Positions 33,989-43,525 are shown, counted from the stretch's first letter. The stretch: 53,762 bases of DNA from an uncultured Sutterella sp. (GCA_949287305.1 CASEFX010000004.1:1-53762); one strand, 5' to 3'. The notes: a model not told the origin generated them from the letters alone. A program made the numbers and translations.

Positions 33989-36922
33989 TCAGGGATTTTC
34001 GAGCTGCCACGCATCCTTCTTGAACATCGTCCCTTCGACGCGGTAGGTGTAGCACTTCATGCTTTCCTGGCGAAGGTTCGAGTCGCTGCAGGAGTCGTAG
34101 TAGCGAAGACGCTTGTCGCCACCTTCGAGCGAACGGTATTTCTCGGGCAACTCGCGAATGCCGCGAAGAAGGAGGTCGGGAACGTCGCCGTTCGTCATGA
34201 GGTCGTTGGCCGTGCGAAGTTCGCCCTTGGCACCGAAGTCCTTCCAGAGAAGAAGCGGATAGCGGATTCCGGGATTGTCGACGTTTTCGTCGATGCGTCC
34301 CTTGTAGGGGACGTGCCCGATCGCATCAAAGAGCACCTTGCTGTCGCGGCCGCCGTGGTCGGCCGTCACCACGATGCGGGTGTTGTCGTAGACGCCGTTC
34401 TTTCGCATCCAGTCGAGCCACGAGGCGAGCTTCACCGTGAAGGCGCGCTCGGACAGGTAGTGGCTGTAGTTGTAGTCGGGATGAGCCTTGCGGAAATCCG
34501 CGGGCGTTCTCGGCTGCGAGAGCGCGGGCTGCATGTCTTCGCCGCAGTAGCGGCCCGTGTGCGAGCCGTCGGAATAGACGTATCGGTAGTAGTTCCCGGT
34601 TTCCACCGTGCGGCTGAAGTCCTCGGGCGCGCGGAAGGCGGCGAAGGCCTTGAAGCCGTCGAGCGTTTCCTTGGACGACGCGAGCCAGCGGCCGTTCGCG
34701 TAGATCGTCTTGCGAAGGCTGTAGGGAGCCGCCTTGAAGAGCGAAATCGAGAAGAGACGTCCGAAGGCGTCGACACGATCGCGTCCGCGGGCGTTTTCAA
34801 ACTCGGCCTTGTAGTAATAGTTGAACCAGTCGTCCATCAGGGGATGGTAGGCCACCGAGAGATAGTTCTTCGGGGCTTCGGGCAACTGCCACATCGTCCC
34901 GATCACGGCGCTGTTCCAGTCCTTGCCGAGAAGATCGGGAATGAGCGAATAGCTCTCGGCATAGAGCTGCTCGAAGGTCTTCCCATCGTTCTCGCGATTG
35001 ATGCTGCGAACCGAGAAGCGGTTGCCGCCCGCCGTGACGGCAAGCGCATGGAGCGTGCCGCTCCCCGCACTCGTCGTGTCGACAAAGTGCGTGAAGCCCT
35101 CAAAAGACTTCTTGAGTTCGGGGTGTTCCTTGAGAATCTGCGGGAAGTGGTCCGCCGTGTACATGTCAAAGACAATCACGAGAAGATTCTGTCCCGTCTT
35201 GCTGAAGACGTAGGAATCCTTCGCGTAGGACGGCGCTTCGGCCGTTTCCGTCGCCACCTGCGTCGTGCGGGCTCCGACCGTTTTGGCAAGCGGCAGAAGC
35301 ATCGCGCCCGAGAGAATGAAGACGAGCGTCGTCAAGAGCGCCGAGAAGTCGCGCACGGTCTTGACGGGGACTTTCTTCACGATGAAGAAACTGAGCACCG
35401 CAACGTCCGCCACCACCGCGATGTCCTTCCAACGGTTAGCGCTTTCATAGAGCGTCTGCGTCTTTTCGAGTTCACCCCCGTTGATGAGACCGTAGTCGCC
35501 GACGAACAAGAAGGCGTAGCCCACGACCAAGAGATTCGCAAAGAGGAGGAGGAAGAAGAACGCCAGCGACGCCCCGCGAGGAAGGTCGCGAAGATAGGCG
35601 TAAGTGAGCGCCCACCCCGCGACGGCCAACAACATGAAGCAGGGGATCACGACGTCAAAGGTGGTCGCGACCGAATCCGGGTCGGAGGACAAAATGAGCG
35701 TCGGAAGACCGAGGAAGAGGACCGTGACGAGAAGAACGGCCAACCCCGTGTTGACGCCCGAGAGATCTTCACGAACGAAGCGCGAAAGCTTCGCGAAGCC
35801 TCCTTCGAGAAGAAGCGTCCAGAGGGCGCAAACGAGCGCCGCAAGACCGACGCCCACCGTCGTCCAGGCCAGAAGCGGCGGTTCCTTCGGAATGAGCACC
35901 CACTCCGCCATTGTGCCGCGGCAAAAAAGCGTCACGACCCAGGGAAGAACGAAGGCGAGGAGCGTCAGCCCCTTCGCGGTCGCGCGGGCGCTGCCCGCGC
36001 GTTCGCGGGAGGGAACGCTCAAGAGGGCCGCGGCCATAAGGGCGCAACCCATCGAAAGAAGCACGAGGAAAATTTCCAGACGGAAGGCCGGAATCGTCTC
36101 GCGAAGCGAGATGTAGTTCCAGGTGTCGGCCGTAATCGCCGTGTCGGCCGCGATGAGGAGCGCACCGAGAATCCCGAGGGCCCAGCGGCGCTTTTCGGCA
36201 AAGACCTTGAGGCCCGCGAAGGGGTCGGCGTGCTTTGTGGCGCGCCAGCGCGGCAGTAGGCTCTTCTCAACGATGTTCTTGCCAAGCGAATAAACGTTGT
36301 TGAGCGTCCAGTAGAAGGTGAGCGCCGCGGGCGAAGCGTAGAGGAGCACCAGGAAGAGCGCCGAGAGCCCGTAGAGCTGAATCTTGTCCTGCTTCGTGAG
36401 GCGCGCCGTGTAGACGAAGGCCGAGAGAAGGTTCACGGCCGTCATGATGAGCGGGAGCGCATTGATGTGCCAGTCCCCGATCGCGATCAGGCCGTCCGCG
36501 GCGCCGAGGTCGGCGATCGGGCCGAAGGCGACGCCCTTCAAGGCCGTCATGTTCGAGAGCAGGTGATAGGCCGCGATGAAGAAGGGAATCTGCAGGAAGA
36601 ATCCGAGCGAGGAACGAAGCGCGAGCTTCGAGGAATACCCCGCCTGCCGACGCATCGTGGTGAGCATTGCGAAGCGCTCCTGCCCCTTGAAGGTGCGCTT
36701 GATCATGGCTTCGGTCGCTTCGAAGCTCTTTTTGACGGCGCGCTCCTCTTCCTGCCAACTTTCGGCCTTGTTGTAGATCGGCAGAATCACCGTGTTGACG
36801 ACGAGACTCATGAGGACGATCGACCAGCCGTAGGAAGCGAAGAGCCCGTATCCCCAGTCGAGCACCGTCGTCATGAAGAGTTCGAGCGGCGCAATGAAGA
36901 AGGTGTAGAGAACGGTCAGCAT
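33989..36922 (-). CDS. YidC/Oxa1-like domain fused to LtaS-like alkaline-phosphatase-superfamily domain
   Basis: A 977-aa multi-pass membrane protein. Residues about 1-225 align with the YidC/Oxa1 core: YGWSIVLMSLVVNTVILPI lines up with E. coli WGFSIIIITFIVRGIMYPL. FLQIPFFIAAYHLLS, ADLGAAD and LTFYWTLNNVYSLGKN follow in YidC order. The groove Arg essential in many insertases is Asn43 here. About 245-560 hold roughly eight to ten more TM helices. The C-terminal about 390 residues are a periplasmic alkaline-phosphatase-superfamily domain like LtaS/OpgB: VFDMYTADHF (metal Asp), TSAGSGTLHAL (candidate nucleophile Thr/Ser) and VVTADHGGRD (metal Asp-His). Such domains move phosphoglycerol or related groups outside the membrane. 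It follows the TagF-like gene by 3 nt with AAAGGAGG before the ATG. Confidence 0.8.
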   Translation of the reverse strand: MLTVLYTFFIAPLELFMTTVLDWGYGLFASYGWSIVLMSLVVNTVILPIYNKAESWQEEERAVKKSFEATEAMIKRTFKGQERFAMLTTMRRQAGYSSKLALRSSLGFFLQIPFFIAAYHLLSNMTALKGVAFGPIADLGAADGLIAIGDWHINALPLIMTAVNLLSAFVYTARLTKQDKIQLYGLSALFLVLLYASPAALTFYWTLNNVYSLGKNIVEKSLLPRWRATKHADPFAGLKVFAEKRRWALGILGALLIAADTAITADTWNYISLRETIPAFRLEIFLVLLSMGCALMAAALLSVPSRERAGSARATAKGLTLLAFVLPWVVTLFCRGTMAEWVLIPKEPPLLAWTTVGVGLAALVCALWTLLLEGGFAKLSRFVREDLSGVNTGLAVLLVTVLFLGLPTLILSSDPDSVATTFDVVIPCFMLLAVAGWALTYAYLRDLPRGASLAFFFLLLFANLLVVGYAFLFVGDYGLINGGELEKTQTLYESANRWKDIAVVADVAVLSFFIVKKVPVKTVRDFSALLTTLVFILSGAMLLPLAKTVGARTTQVATETAEAPSYAKDSYVFSKTGQNLLVIVFDMYTADHFPQILKEHPELKKSFEGFTHFVDTTSAGSGTLHALAVTAGGNRFSVRSINRENDGKTFEQLYAESYSLIPDLLGKDWNSAVIGTMWQLPEAPKNYLSVAYHPLMDDWFNYYYKAEFENARGRDRVDAFGRLFSISLFKAAPYSLRKTIYANGRWLASSKETLDGFKAFAAFRAPEDFSRTVETGNYYRYVYSDGSHTGRYCGEDMQPALSQPRTPADFRKAHPDYNYSHYLSERAFTVKLASWLDWMRKNGVYDNTRIVVTADHGGRDSKVLFDAIGHVPYKGRIDENVDNPGIRYPLLLWKDFGAKGELRTANDLMTNGDVPDLLLRGIRELPEKYRSLEGGDKRLRYYDSCSDSNLRQESMKCYTYRVEGTMFKKDAWQLENP

Positions 36923-36925
36923 GCC

Positions 36926-38278
36926 TTATTCCTCCTTTCCGGAGACGCGGGAGGCGGCATGCGCCGCCTGAGATTCGGGAGCGCTCACTTCGGCAAGAAG
37001 CGAGAGAAGCGCTTGGGCGATGGGAACGCCTGCGGCACCGAAATTCTTGATGCCCGCTTCACGTACGCGGCGGATGCGCTCGATTCGGGCGTCGCCTTCC
37101 CGGAGGAGCGCCTCGACCGCTTCCGCGGCCCTCTCCTCTTCTCCGGCGGCAAGGTGCATGCCGATTTCATCCAAAACGCCCATTTCCCAGGCGGGGTTCG
37201 GCAGATCCCAGGCTTCGTAGCCGTCCTTTTGCCAACCGTCGCCGATGCTCACGACCGGACGCTCAAAAACAAAGGCGAAGTCAAAGACGACGCCCGAGAA
37301 GTCGGAGACCATGACGCCCGCGCGCGAGAGCGATGAAAAGCCGTTGGGATTGCGGTCCCATTCGATGTTCTCAAAGGAAGCCAATTCCTTTTGCAGGCTT
37401 TCCATCAGCGGCAGTTCCGAGACAAAACTCTGCGGGTGCGGTCGCAGAATCACGTGGTAGCCCGCCTGCGCCAAACGCTTCGGAATGGCGGCGCCCGTCT
37501 TCGTCAACAGCCCCGCACGCCCCCAGGTGGGAGCGATCAGCACGGTCTTCGGATCCGGCACGACGGTGCCTTCCTTCTTTTGCGCGGCCATGCGGTCGAA
37601 ATAGGCGCAGCCCACGATGCGGAGGTCCTTGGGTTCCGTGTGACGCTTGGCCTCCAAGGTACGAAGCGACGAAACCTGATGCGGGCCCGAGCAGAAGACC
37701 GCATCGTAGTAGTCAAAGCTGTAGAGCTTGTAGCCGTGAATGTCGGTCGCGGCGTGCACGAGGTGGACGTAGCGCTTGACGCCCTTCGAGCGGCGAATCT
37801 GCAAAACGTCGATTCCCGGCGTCGTCAGTACGAAGAGGTCCGCCTCCAGAAAGCCGAGCGACGTGTAGGCGGCGTTGCCTTTGCCGATATAGTGCGCGTC
37901 GACGTGCGAAAAACCCGCCGAAAAGACCGGATCCTTTTCGTCCGACGTGAAGTAGGTCACGCGTTCCCCCGACGAAGCCAGAGCCCGCAAGACCGGCTCG
38001 AAGGTTCCCCAATAGGCGGCCGATTCCGCATAGATCACGATGCGTTTGCCGGACAATTCCTTTCCTTCGCCCCGCATCCGGAAGACGAACTGCCGAATGA
38101 GGGTGGGAAGACGTCGGATGAAGAAGTAGCCCGACGAGGCAAGGCCCACGACGATCGAAAGGAGCATGCTCCCCGTGCCCGGGTCGAGATAGGCCCGGGC
38201 TTCGAGCGGCGCCGCGACGAGTCCGACCAAAAGCCAGAGGTTTGCAGCGAGTGTGGAGGCGGGTGTTCGCAAATGCAT
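36926..38278 (-). CDS. TagB/TagF-like CDP-polyol phosphotransferase (CDP-glycerol glycerophosphotransferase family)
   Basis: A 450-aa protein. An N-terminal hydrophobic helix (about 10-29) is followed by YLDPGTGSM and a second helix (about 37-56), anchoring it to the membrane. The motif DPGTGS is common at the start of envelope-polymer proteins. The rest is a GT-B fold of the family that transfers glycerol- or ribitol-phosphate from CDP donors. Visible pieces are IYAESAAYWGTFEP, IAPTWGRAG, VILRPHPQ (catalytic-type His) and VMVSDFSGVVFDFAFV. It is co-translated with the downstream YidC-LtaS-like gene, so the two most likely build or decorate one polymer. No gene for the CDP donor is adjacent. 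No Shine-Dalgarno is obvious before the ATG. Confidence 0.8.
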   Translation of the reverse strand: MHLRTPASTLAANLWLLVGLVAAPLEARAYLDPGTGSMLLSIVVGLASSGYFFIRRLPTLIRQFVFRMRGEGKELSGKRIVIYAESAAYWGTFEPVLRALASSGERVTYFTSDEKDPVFSAGFSHVDAHYIGKGNAAYTSLGFLEADLFVLTTPGIDVLQIRRSKGVKRYVHLVHAATDIHGYKLYSFDYYDAVFCSGPHQVSSLRTLEAKRHTEPKDLRIVGCAYFDRMAAQKKEGTVVPDPKTVLIAPTWGRAGLLTKTGAAIPKRLAQAGYHVILRPHPQSFVSELPLMESLQKELASFENIEWDRNPNGFSSLSRAGVMVSDFSGVVFDFAFVFERPVVSIGDGWQKDGYEAWDLPNPAWEMGVLDEIGMHLAAGEEERAAEAVEALLREGDARIERIRRVREAGIKNFGAAGVPIAQALLSLLAEVSAPESQAAHAASRVSGKEE

Positions 38279-38421
38279 AGGAAACAGGAAAACTCTGACG
38301 CTCCGGGGAACGCTCGGAGCGACGGGGAAAAAGAGAATTGGGAGAGTGTAGAAAAAGATGCGCGGGATTTCTACCGCGGGAATCGTTTTGCGGAAAAGAA
38401 AGCGACGGTCCGCAATCTTCG

Positions 38422-39453
38422 TTACGCGTCCGTGACGTCCTTCTCCTTTCGGATGCGAAGGGCCCGGGCGCGAAGCTGTCCGCAGCCGCCGTCGACGTCC
38501 TGCGCTGCCGAGTCGCGGGCCGTCGCAATAATGCCGCGGGAACGAAGAAGCGAAACCAAAGCCTTCACCTGCTCGGGGTCGGGACGCGACCAGGGCGAAC
38601 CTTCGACGGCGTTCACCGGAATGTAGTTCACCATGGCGTACTGCCCCGCCATGCGGCGGGCGAGTTCTTCGGCTTCTTCAAGCGAATCGTTGACGCCCGC
38701 GAGAAGCGTCCACTCGTACTGAACGGGATAGCCCGAATGCCGCGCCCAGAGAGCGGCCCGTTCCATGAGGGTGTTCACCGTCATGCGGCAGCCGCGGGGA
38801 AGCATTTTGCGGCGTTTCTCTTCGTCCACCGTATGCAGCGACACGGCAAGGGCCGGCCGCACGTCGGACACAAAGAGCGCGTCAAAGAGCCGCTCGTCCC
38901 CCACGGTCGAGAGGACGAGATTTTTGTGCCCGAAGTCTCCGTACTCGGCGAGGAAAGAGAGGCCCGAAAGGACGTTTCGCAGATTGTGCGAGGGTTCGCC
39001 CATCCCCATGAAGACGACCTTTTTCGTCTCGGGACGACTGGCTCGAGCGAGCACCGCCTGCGCGACGATTTCCGCGTCGGAGAGCTGCCGAACGAGGCCG
39101 CTCTTTCCCGTCATGCAGAAAACGCACCCGACGGCACAGCCGATTTGAGTCGAAATGCAGACGCCTTCGCGCGGAAGCAGAACCGACTCCACCCACTCGC
39201 CGTCGGAAAGCTCCAGAAGGAGCCGTTCCCCGGATGCGCCTGGGTGGTTCGAGACCATGCGGGCGAGCGACGTCCAGAATGCCCGCACCTTCGGCAAAGC
39301 CGTACGGAGACGCTTCGGAAGCCGTTCGTCCTCGACGGTCGGCCAGGGGGCGCGTCCGAGGAGCGCCCGAGCAATCTTGCGGATGTGTTCGGGTTTGGCT
39401 CCGAGCGAACGGAGGGACTCGAGCCAGTCGTCGAGCGTGGGAATCGTCGGCAT
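38422..39453 (-). CDS. RlmN/Cfr-family radical SAM RNA methyltransferase
   Basis: A 343-aa radical-SAM enzyme. The cluster motif CAVGCVFC is followed by MTGKSG, with FMGMGEPSHN (SAM site), LSTVG, and the C-terminal methyl-carrier cysteine region DVDGGCGQLR. These are the features of enzymes that methylate C2 or C8 of A2503 in 23S rRNA, or C2 of A37 in tRNA. It is about 40 residues shorter than E. coli RlmN and has MTG where RlmN usually has ATG after the cluster. It may be a paralogue with another target, so no symbol is given. Preceded by the divergently unrelated ntrC end with a 60-nt gap. Confidence 0.8.
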   Translation of the reverse strand: MPTIPTLDDWLESLRSLGAKPEHIRKIARALLGRAPWPTVEDERLPKRLRTALPKVRAFWTSLARMVSNHPGASGERLLLELSDGEWVESVLLPREGVCISTQIGCAVGCVFCMTGKSGLVRQLSDAEIVAQAVLARASRPETKKVVFMGMGEPSHNLRNVLSGLSFLAEYGDFGHKNLVLSTVGDERLFDALFVSDVRPALAVSLHTVDEEKRRKMLPRGCRMTVNTLMERAALWARHSGYPVQYEWTLLAGVNDSLEEAEELARRMAGQYAMVNYIPVNAVEGSPWSRPDPEQVKALVSLLRSRGIIATARDSAAQDVDGGCGQLRARALRIRKEKDVTDA

Positions 39454-39513
39454 GGGAAACGGGATCGTCGAGGAGTTGCGGGCAAAGACCGCATTCTACC
39501 CAAAGGCGCCCCT

Positions 39514-40935
39514 TCACCGCTCGATTTGAAGCTTGCGCGTGAGCGTATTGCGACCGATCCCGAGAAGCGTCGCCGCTTCGCCGCGCCGTCCCCTGGTGTG
39601 TTCGAGCGCCGCCCGAAAGAGCATCTGCTCGACCTCGGTCACCAAGCGGTCGTAAGGGTGCGACTCGCCCGAACGAAGGGCGTCGCGGATTTCCCGACGT
39701 AACCCGGAGCGCCAGTCGACACCCTTTTCCTCCGCTTCCCCCGCCTCTTCCAAAACGGGAGAGAACACTTCTCCTTCCCGCACCTCTTCGGGGAGATCTT
39801 CCGGGCGGATGAGCTTCGAAGGCGCCATGACGAGAAGCCAACGGCAGACGTTTTCGAGTTGCCGGACGTTTCCGGGGAAGGGAAACTTTTCGAGCACCGC
39901 GAGCGCTTCATCCGACAAGGTCTTTTCTTCCACTCCGAGTTCCGCGGCGCGCTCCTTTAAGAAATACCGCGCCAAGGGGCCGATGTCGGCGACGCGACAC
40001 CGCAGCGGCGGAAGACGCAGACGAATCACGTTCAGACGGTGGTAGAGGTCTTCTCGGAAAAGCCCTTCCTTTACGCGGCGCTCTAGCGCCTGGTTCGTCG
40101 CTGCGATCACGCGTACGTCCGCACGGATCGGTTCGTGGCCGCCCACGCGGTAGTAGGTGCCGCTACTTAAGACTCGAAGAAGGCGCGTTTGGAGTTCCAT
40201 CGGCATGTCGCCGATTTCATCCAAAAAGAGCGTGCCGCCGCGGGCTTCGCCGAAGCGCCCTTCGCGTCTCGCGAGCGCTCCCGTAAAGGCCCCCTTTTCG
40301 TGTCCGAAGAGTTCGCTCTCCAAGAGTTCCTTCGGAATCGCCGCCATGTTGACGGCGACGTAGGGAGCGTTCTTTCGGGGACTGTGCTGCCAGATGGAGC
40401 GCGCGACGACTTCCTTCCCCGTCCCGGACTCGCCGGTGATCAATACGGTGACGGAACTCTGCGAAAGGCGTCCGATCGCGCGGAAGATTTCCTGCATCGA
40501 CTCAGCCTGCCCGATCAGGGCGAAGGGATCGTGCACGACTTTGGTGCCGACCGCGCTCGAGCGCTCCGCGCTCGCCTTTCGGGCGCGGTCGATCACTTCG
40601 ACCGCCTTCACTACGTCAAAGGGCTTGGCGAGATATTCAAAGGCCCCGCCCTTAAAGGACGCCACGGCGCTCTCGACGTCGGAATAGGCCGTCATGATGA
40701 TGACGGGCAACGTCGGCTGCCGGCGTTTCACTTCCTCCAGAAGACTCGTTCCGTCCATGCCGGGCATGCGGATGTCGCTCACCAAAACGTCGGGGCGCTC
40801 TTCGCGGAGCGCTTCGAGGACATCCTCGGCGCGCTCAAAGGCGCGCGAAGGAATTCCCGCGCGCTCCAGCGCCTTGCGAAGCACAAAACGGATCGACCGG
40901 TCGTCGTCCACCACCCAAACCATACCTTCCGTCAT
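39514..40935 (-). CDS. glnG: Nitrogen regulation response regulator NtrC
   Basis: A 473-aa sigma-54 activator (also called ntrC). The receiver carries phosphoacceptor Asp54 (VSDIRMPG). The AAA+ domain has Walker A GESGTGKE at about 168 and the sigma-54-contacting loop GAFTGA at about 215. A Fis-type HTH ends the protein (RGEAATLLGIGRNTLTRKL). Phosphorylated by NtrB under nitrogen limitation, it activates glnA and other genes. Start ATG 40935 follows GGGAGA; GTG 40938 is adjacent. 21 nt after ntrB. A candidate binding site lies upstream of glnA. Confidence 0.95.
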   Translation of the reverse strand: MTEGMVWVVDDDRSIRFVLRKALERAGIPSRAFERAEDVLEALREERPDVLVSDIRMPGMDGTSLLEEVKRRQPTLPVIIMTAYSDVESAVASFKGGAFEYLAKPFDVVKAVEVIDRARKASAERSSAVGTKVVHDPFALIGQAESMQEIFRAIGRLSQSSVTVLITGESGTGKEVVARSIWQHSPRKNAPYVAVNMAAIPKELLESELFGHEKGAFTGALARREGRFGEARGGTLFLDEIGDMPMELQTRLLRVLSSGTYYRVGGHEPIRADVRVIAATNQALERRVKEGLFREDLYHRLNVIRLRLPPLRCRVADIGPLARYFLKERAAELGVEEKTLSDEALAVLEKFPFPGNVRQLENVCRWLLVMAPSKLIRPEDLPEEVREGEVFSPVLEEAGEAEEKGVDWRSGLRREIRDALRSGESHPYDRLVTEVEQMLFRAALEHTRGRRGEAATLLGIGRNTLTRKLQIER

Positions 40936-40956
40936 CACTCTCTCCCAAATCCCGCA

Positions 40957-41997
40957 TCAAAACGGCAGCAACACGCGAAAGACCGTGCGCCCGGGTTCGC
41001 TTTCCACATCAATGGCGCCGCCCGCCTCCCTGACGAAGGCGTCGGCAATGCTGAGTCCCAGCCCGCTTCCCTCGGGGCGACCCGTCACCAAGGGGTAAAA
41101 GAGCCTCTCCCGAAGCGTCTCGGGAATCCCGGGGCCCGTGTCTTCAATGAAGACGGCAAGCGCCCGTCTCACCCGACGATTTCGAACGAATTCGTCGCGC
41201 ACGATGCGGGTGCGAAGCGTAAGGCGTCCCTCGGGAGTGTTGCCCATCGCTTCGGCCGCGTTTCGCGCAATGTTGAGAAAGACTTGTGTCAGCCGTCCCT
41301 TGTCCCCCGTCACGTCGGGAGCGGAGACGTCGTAGTCCCTCACCACCGTGATCGACGGAAATTCGTGCTCGATCAGGCTTCGCACGTGCTCGAGCAAGGC
41401 CGAAACGTTGCAGGGCTCCTTCTCGTTCGGCCGCCGATAGGGCGCGAGAAAACGATCGACCAGGGCCTGCAGGCGGTCCGCCTCTTCGCGGATGATCGCG
41501 GCGCACTCGCGGTCGTCGTCGCTCGTGAGCGCGCCTTCGAGGAGCTGCGCCGCACCTCGGATGCCGCCCAGAGGATTTTTGACCTCATGCGCGAGGTTTC
41601 GAAGAAGATCGCGCGCCGCGGCGCTCGCTTCCGCCACGGCCGCTTCCCGCTCGACGCGGATCGTTTCGCCCACGTCGAGCGCCTCGAGAAAGTAGCCGCC
41701 CGTCTCTTCCCTGCGAAGCGAAAGCCAGGCCTTTTTCTCCTCACCCGGACCGGGCACGAGACGGGTCGTGAGTTCCACGCGGGCGTGCTTGGAAAAGAGC
41801 CGTTCGAACCCCGTCATGTCCGGAAAATAGCGCGTGAGGGATTCTCCCGCCGCAACGCGGCTCGAGGCCCCGAGGAGCATTTCAAGCGCGGGATTGAGCG
41901 AGACGAAACGCCCCGTCCCGTCGAGCCACCCGAGCCCCGTCGCGCTCTCCGCCCACAGCGTTTCGGGCGGCACCGTTTTTTCCACGGCCGTCGTCAC
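40957..41997 (-). CDS. glnL: Nitrogen regulation sensor kinase NtrB
   Basis: A 346-aa soluble histidine kinase/phosphatase (ntrB), controlled by PII in known systems. An N-terminal PAS domain (about 10-115) precedes the phosphoacceptor NLAHEVKNPLGGIRGAAQLL. The ATPase domain has FLNIARNAAEAM, DTGPGIP and GSGLGLSIA. Start is GTG at 41997, the only start with a matching N-terminus. It lies 50 nt beyond glnA, with glnA's terminator in the gap, so ntrBC expression is probably partial readthrough from glnA or from a weak internal promoter. Confidence 0.94.
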   Translation of the reverse strand: MTTAVEKTVPPETLWAESATGLGWLDGTGRFVSLNPALEMLLGASSRVAAGESLTRYFPDMTGFERLFSKHARVELTTRLVPGPGEEKKAWLSLRREETGGYFLEALDVGETIRVEREAAVAEASAAARDLLRNLAHEVKNPLGGIRGAAQLLEGALTSDDDRECAAIIREEADRLQALVDRFLAPYRRPNEKEPCNVSALLEHVRSLIEHEFPSITVVRDYDVSAPDVTGDKGRLTQVFLNIARNAAEAMGNTPEGRLTLRTRIVRDEFVRNRRVRRALAVFIEDTGPGIPETLRERLFYPLVTGRPEGSGLGLSIADAFVREAGGAIDVESEPGRTVFRVLLPF

Positions 41998-42011
41998 TTC
42001 GCACCCTTTGG

Positions 42012-42037
42012 AAAAAAACGGGGCCCGAAGGCCCCGC
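42012..42037 (-). terminator. glnA terminator
   Basis: On the minus strand a GC stem CGGGGCC/GGCCCCG with a TTCG loop is followed by seven T. It lies 10 nt after the glnA stop and directly before ntrB. Perfect intrinsic terminator, likely letting a fraction of transcripts into ntrBC. Confidence 0.9.
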
Positions 42038-42047
42038 GATTCATCGA

Positions 42048-43460
42048 TCAGATCGAGAAGTATAGGTCGAAGTCGACCGCCGTCACGGCCATGCGTTCAC
42101 GCTGGACGTCCTTCATCTTGAGTTCGATGTAGCTGTCGATGAATTCGTCCGAGAAGACGCCGCCGCGGGTAAGGAACTCACGGTCCTCGTCGAGCGCCAT
42201 GAGGGCGTCGTAGAGAGAAGGCGCCACGGTCGGGATCTTGGCGTTTTCTTCGGGCGGCAGATCGTAGAGATTCTTGTCGGCCGCTTCGCCCGGATGGATC
42301 TTGTTCTGAATCCCGTCGAGGCCCGCCATGAGCATGGCGGCGAAGCCGAGGTAGGGATTGCAGAGGGGATCCGGGAAGCGCACTTCGACGCGGCGCGCCT
42401 TCGGGTTCGTCACGTGCGGAATGCGGATCGACGCCGAACGGTTGCAGGCGGAGTAGGCGAGCTTCACCGGCGCTTCAAAGCCCGGAACGAGGCGCTTGTA
42501 GGAGTTCGTGCCCGGGTTCGTGATGGCGTTGAGCGCACGGGCGTGCTTGATGATGCCGCCGATGTAGTAGAGCGCCATGTCGGAGAGACCCGAGTAGCCG
42601 TTCCCCGAGAAGAGGTTCTGACCGTCCTTCCAAATCGACTGATGCACGTGCATGCCCGAGCCGTTGTCGCCTTCGACGGGCTTGGGCATGAAGGTGGCGG
42701 TCTTGCCGAAGGCGGCGGCGACGTTCCAGACCGTGTACTTCACGATCTGCGTCCAGTCGGCGCGCTCGACCAGGGTCGAGAACTTCGTGCCGATTTCACA
42801 CTGACCGGCGCAGCCCACTTCGTGGTGATGAATTTCCACGGGCACGCCCTGCTGCTCGATCAGGGTGCACATTTCGGAGCGGATGTCGGCAAAGCTGTCG
42901 ACGGGGGAGACCGGGAAGTAGCCGCCCTTCACGCGGTTGCGGTGACCGAGATTGCCGCCTTCGAGGTCGAGCCCCGACGACCAGGGCGCTTCTTCGGAAT
43001 CGATCTTGTAGAAGCTCTCGCCCGGGGCGTGCTTCCAGCGAATTGCGTCGAAAATGAAGAATTCGGGTTCGGGACCGAAATACGCGGCGTCGCCGATTCC
43101 GGTGCTCTTCAGATAGGCTTCGGCGCGCTTTGCGATCGAACGCGGGTCGCGGGCATAGCCCTTCCCGGTCGAGGGCTCCAACACGTCGCAGGTGAAGATG
43201 ATCGTGTTCACTTCACGGAAGGGATCCATGCGCGCGCTCGAGGGATCGGGCAGAAGAAGCATGTCGGACGCTTCGATGCCGCGCCACCCCGCAAAGGACG
43301 AGCCGTCAAAGGGCTGTCCGAGTTCAAACGTATCCTCGTCGATACGCGAGGCGGGAACCGTAAGGTGCATTTCCTTGCCGGCAATGTCGGTGAAACGAAG
43401 TTCGACGTACTTGACGTCGTTGTCCTTGAGCATCTGCAGTGCGTCCGCAGCGGTCGTCAT
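42048..43460 (-). CDS. glnA: Glutamine synthetase, type I
   Basis: A 470-aa enzyme that makes glutamine from glutamate, ammonia and ATP; a dodecamer. Family motifs: [39 protein letters not shown]. The adenylylation Tyr is in [10 protein letters not shown] (Tyr397 equivalent), so activity is probably controlled by GlnE. AGGAG lies 9 nt before the ATG. Transcription can come from the sigma-54 promoter at 43526-43540 with an NtrC site about 100 bp upstream. Confidence 0.97.
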   Translation of the reverse strand: MTTAADALQMLKDNDVKYVELRFTDIAGKEMHLTVPASRIDEDTFELGQPFDGSSFAGWRGIEASDMLLLPDPSSARMDPFREVNTIIFTCDVLEPSTGKGYARDPRSIAKRAEAYLKSTGIGDAAYFGPEPEFFIFDAIRWKHAPGESFYKIDSEEAPWSSGLDLEGGNLGHRNRVKGGYFPVSPVDSFADIRSEMCTLIEQQGVPVEIHHHEVGCAGQCEIGTKFSTLVERADWTQIVKYTVWNVAAAFGKTATFMPKPVEGDNGSGMHVHQSIWKDGQNLFSGNGYSGLSDMALYYIGGIIKHARALNAITNPGTNSYKRLVPGFEAPVKLAYSACNRSASIRIPHVTNPKARRVEVRFPDPLCNPYLGFAAMLMAGLDGIQNKIHPGEAADKNLYDLPPEENAKIPTVAPSLYDALMALDEDREFLTRGGVFSDEFIDSYIELKMKDVQRERMAVTAVDFDLYFSI

Positions 43461-43525
43461 GATGTGTTCTCCTAAAGACGGATTGACGCGGTCCCGTCAC
43501 CGTGACGGGTCGTACCCCATTTCAA

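Noticed and set aside
34313..36259. Long open frame (648 codons) antisense to the YidC-LtaS gene
   Set aside because: Arg/Glu-rich shadow without hydrophobic or domain structure; no ribosome site.
40189..42132. Long open frame on the plus strand across ntrC-ntrB
   Set aside because: Crosses two clear genes and a terminator; no recognisable protein.
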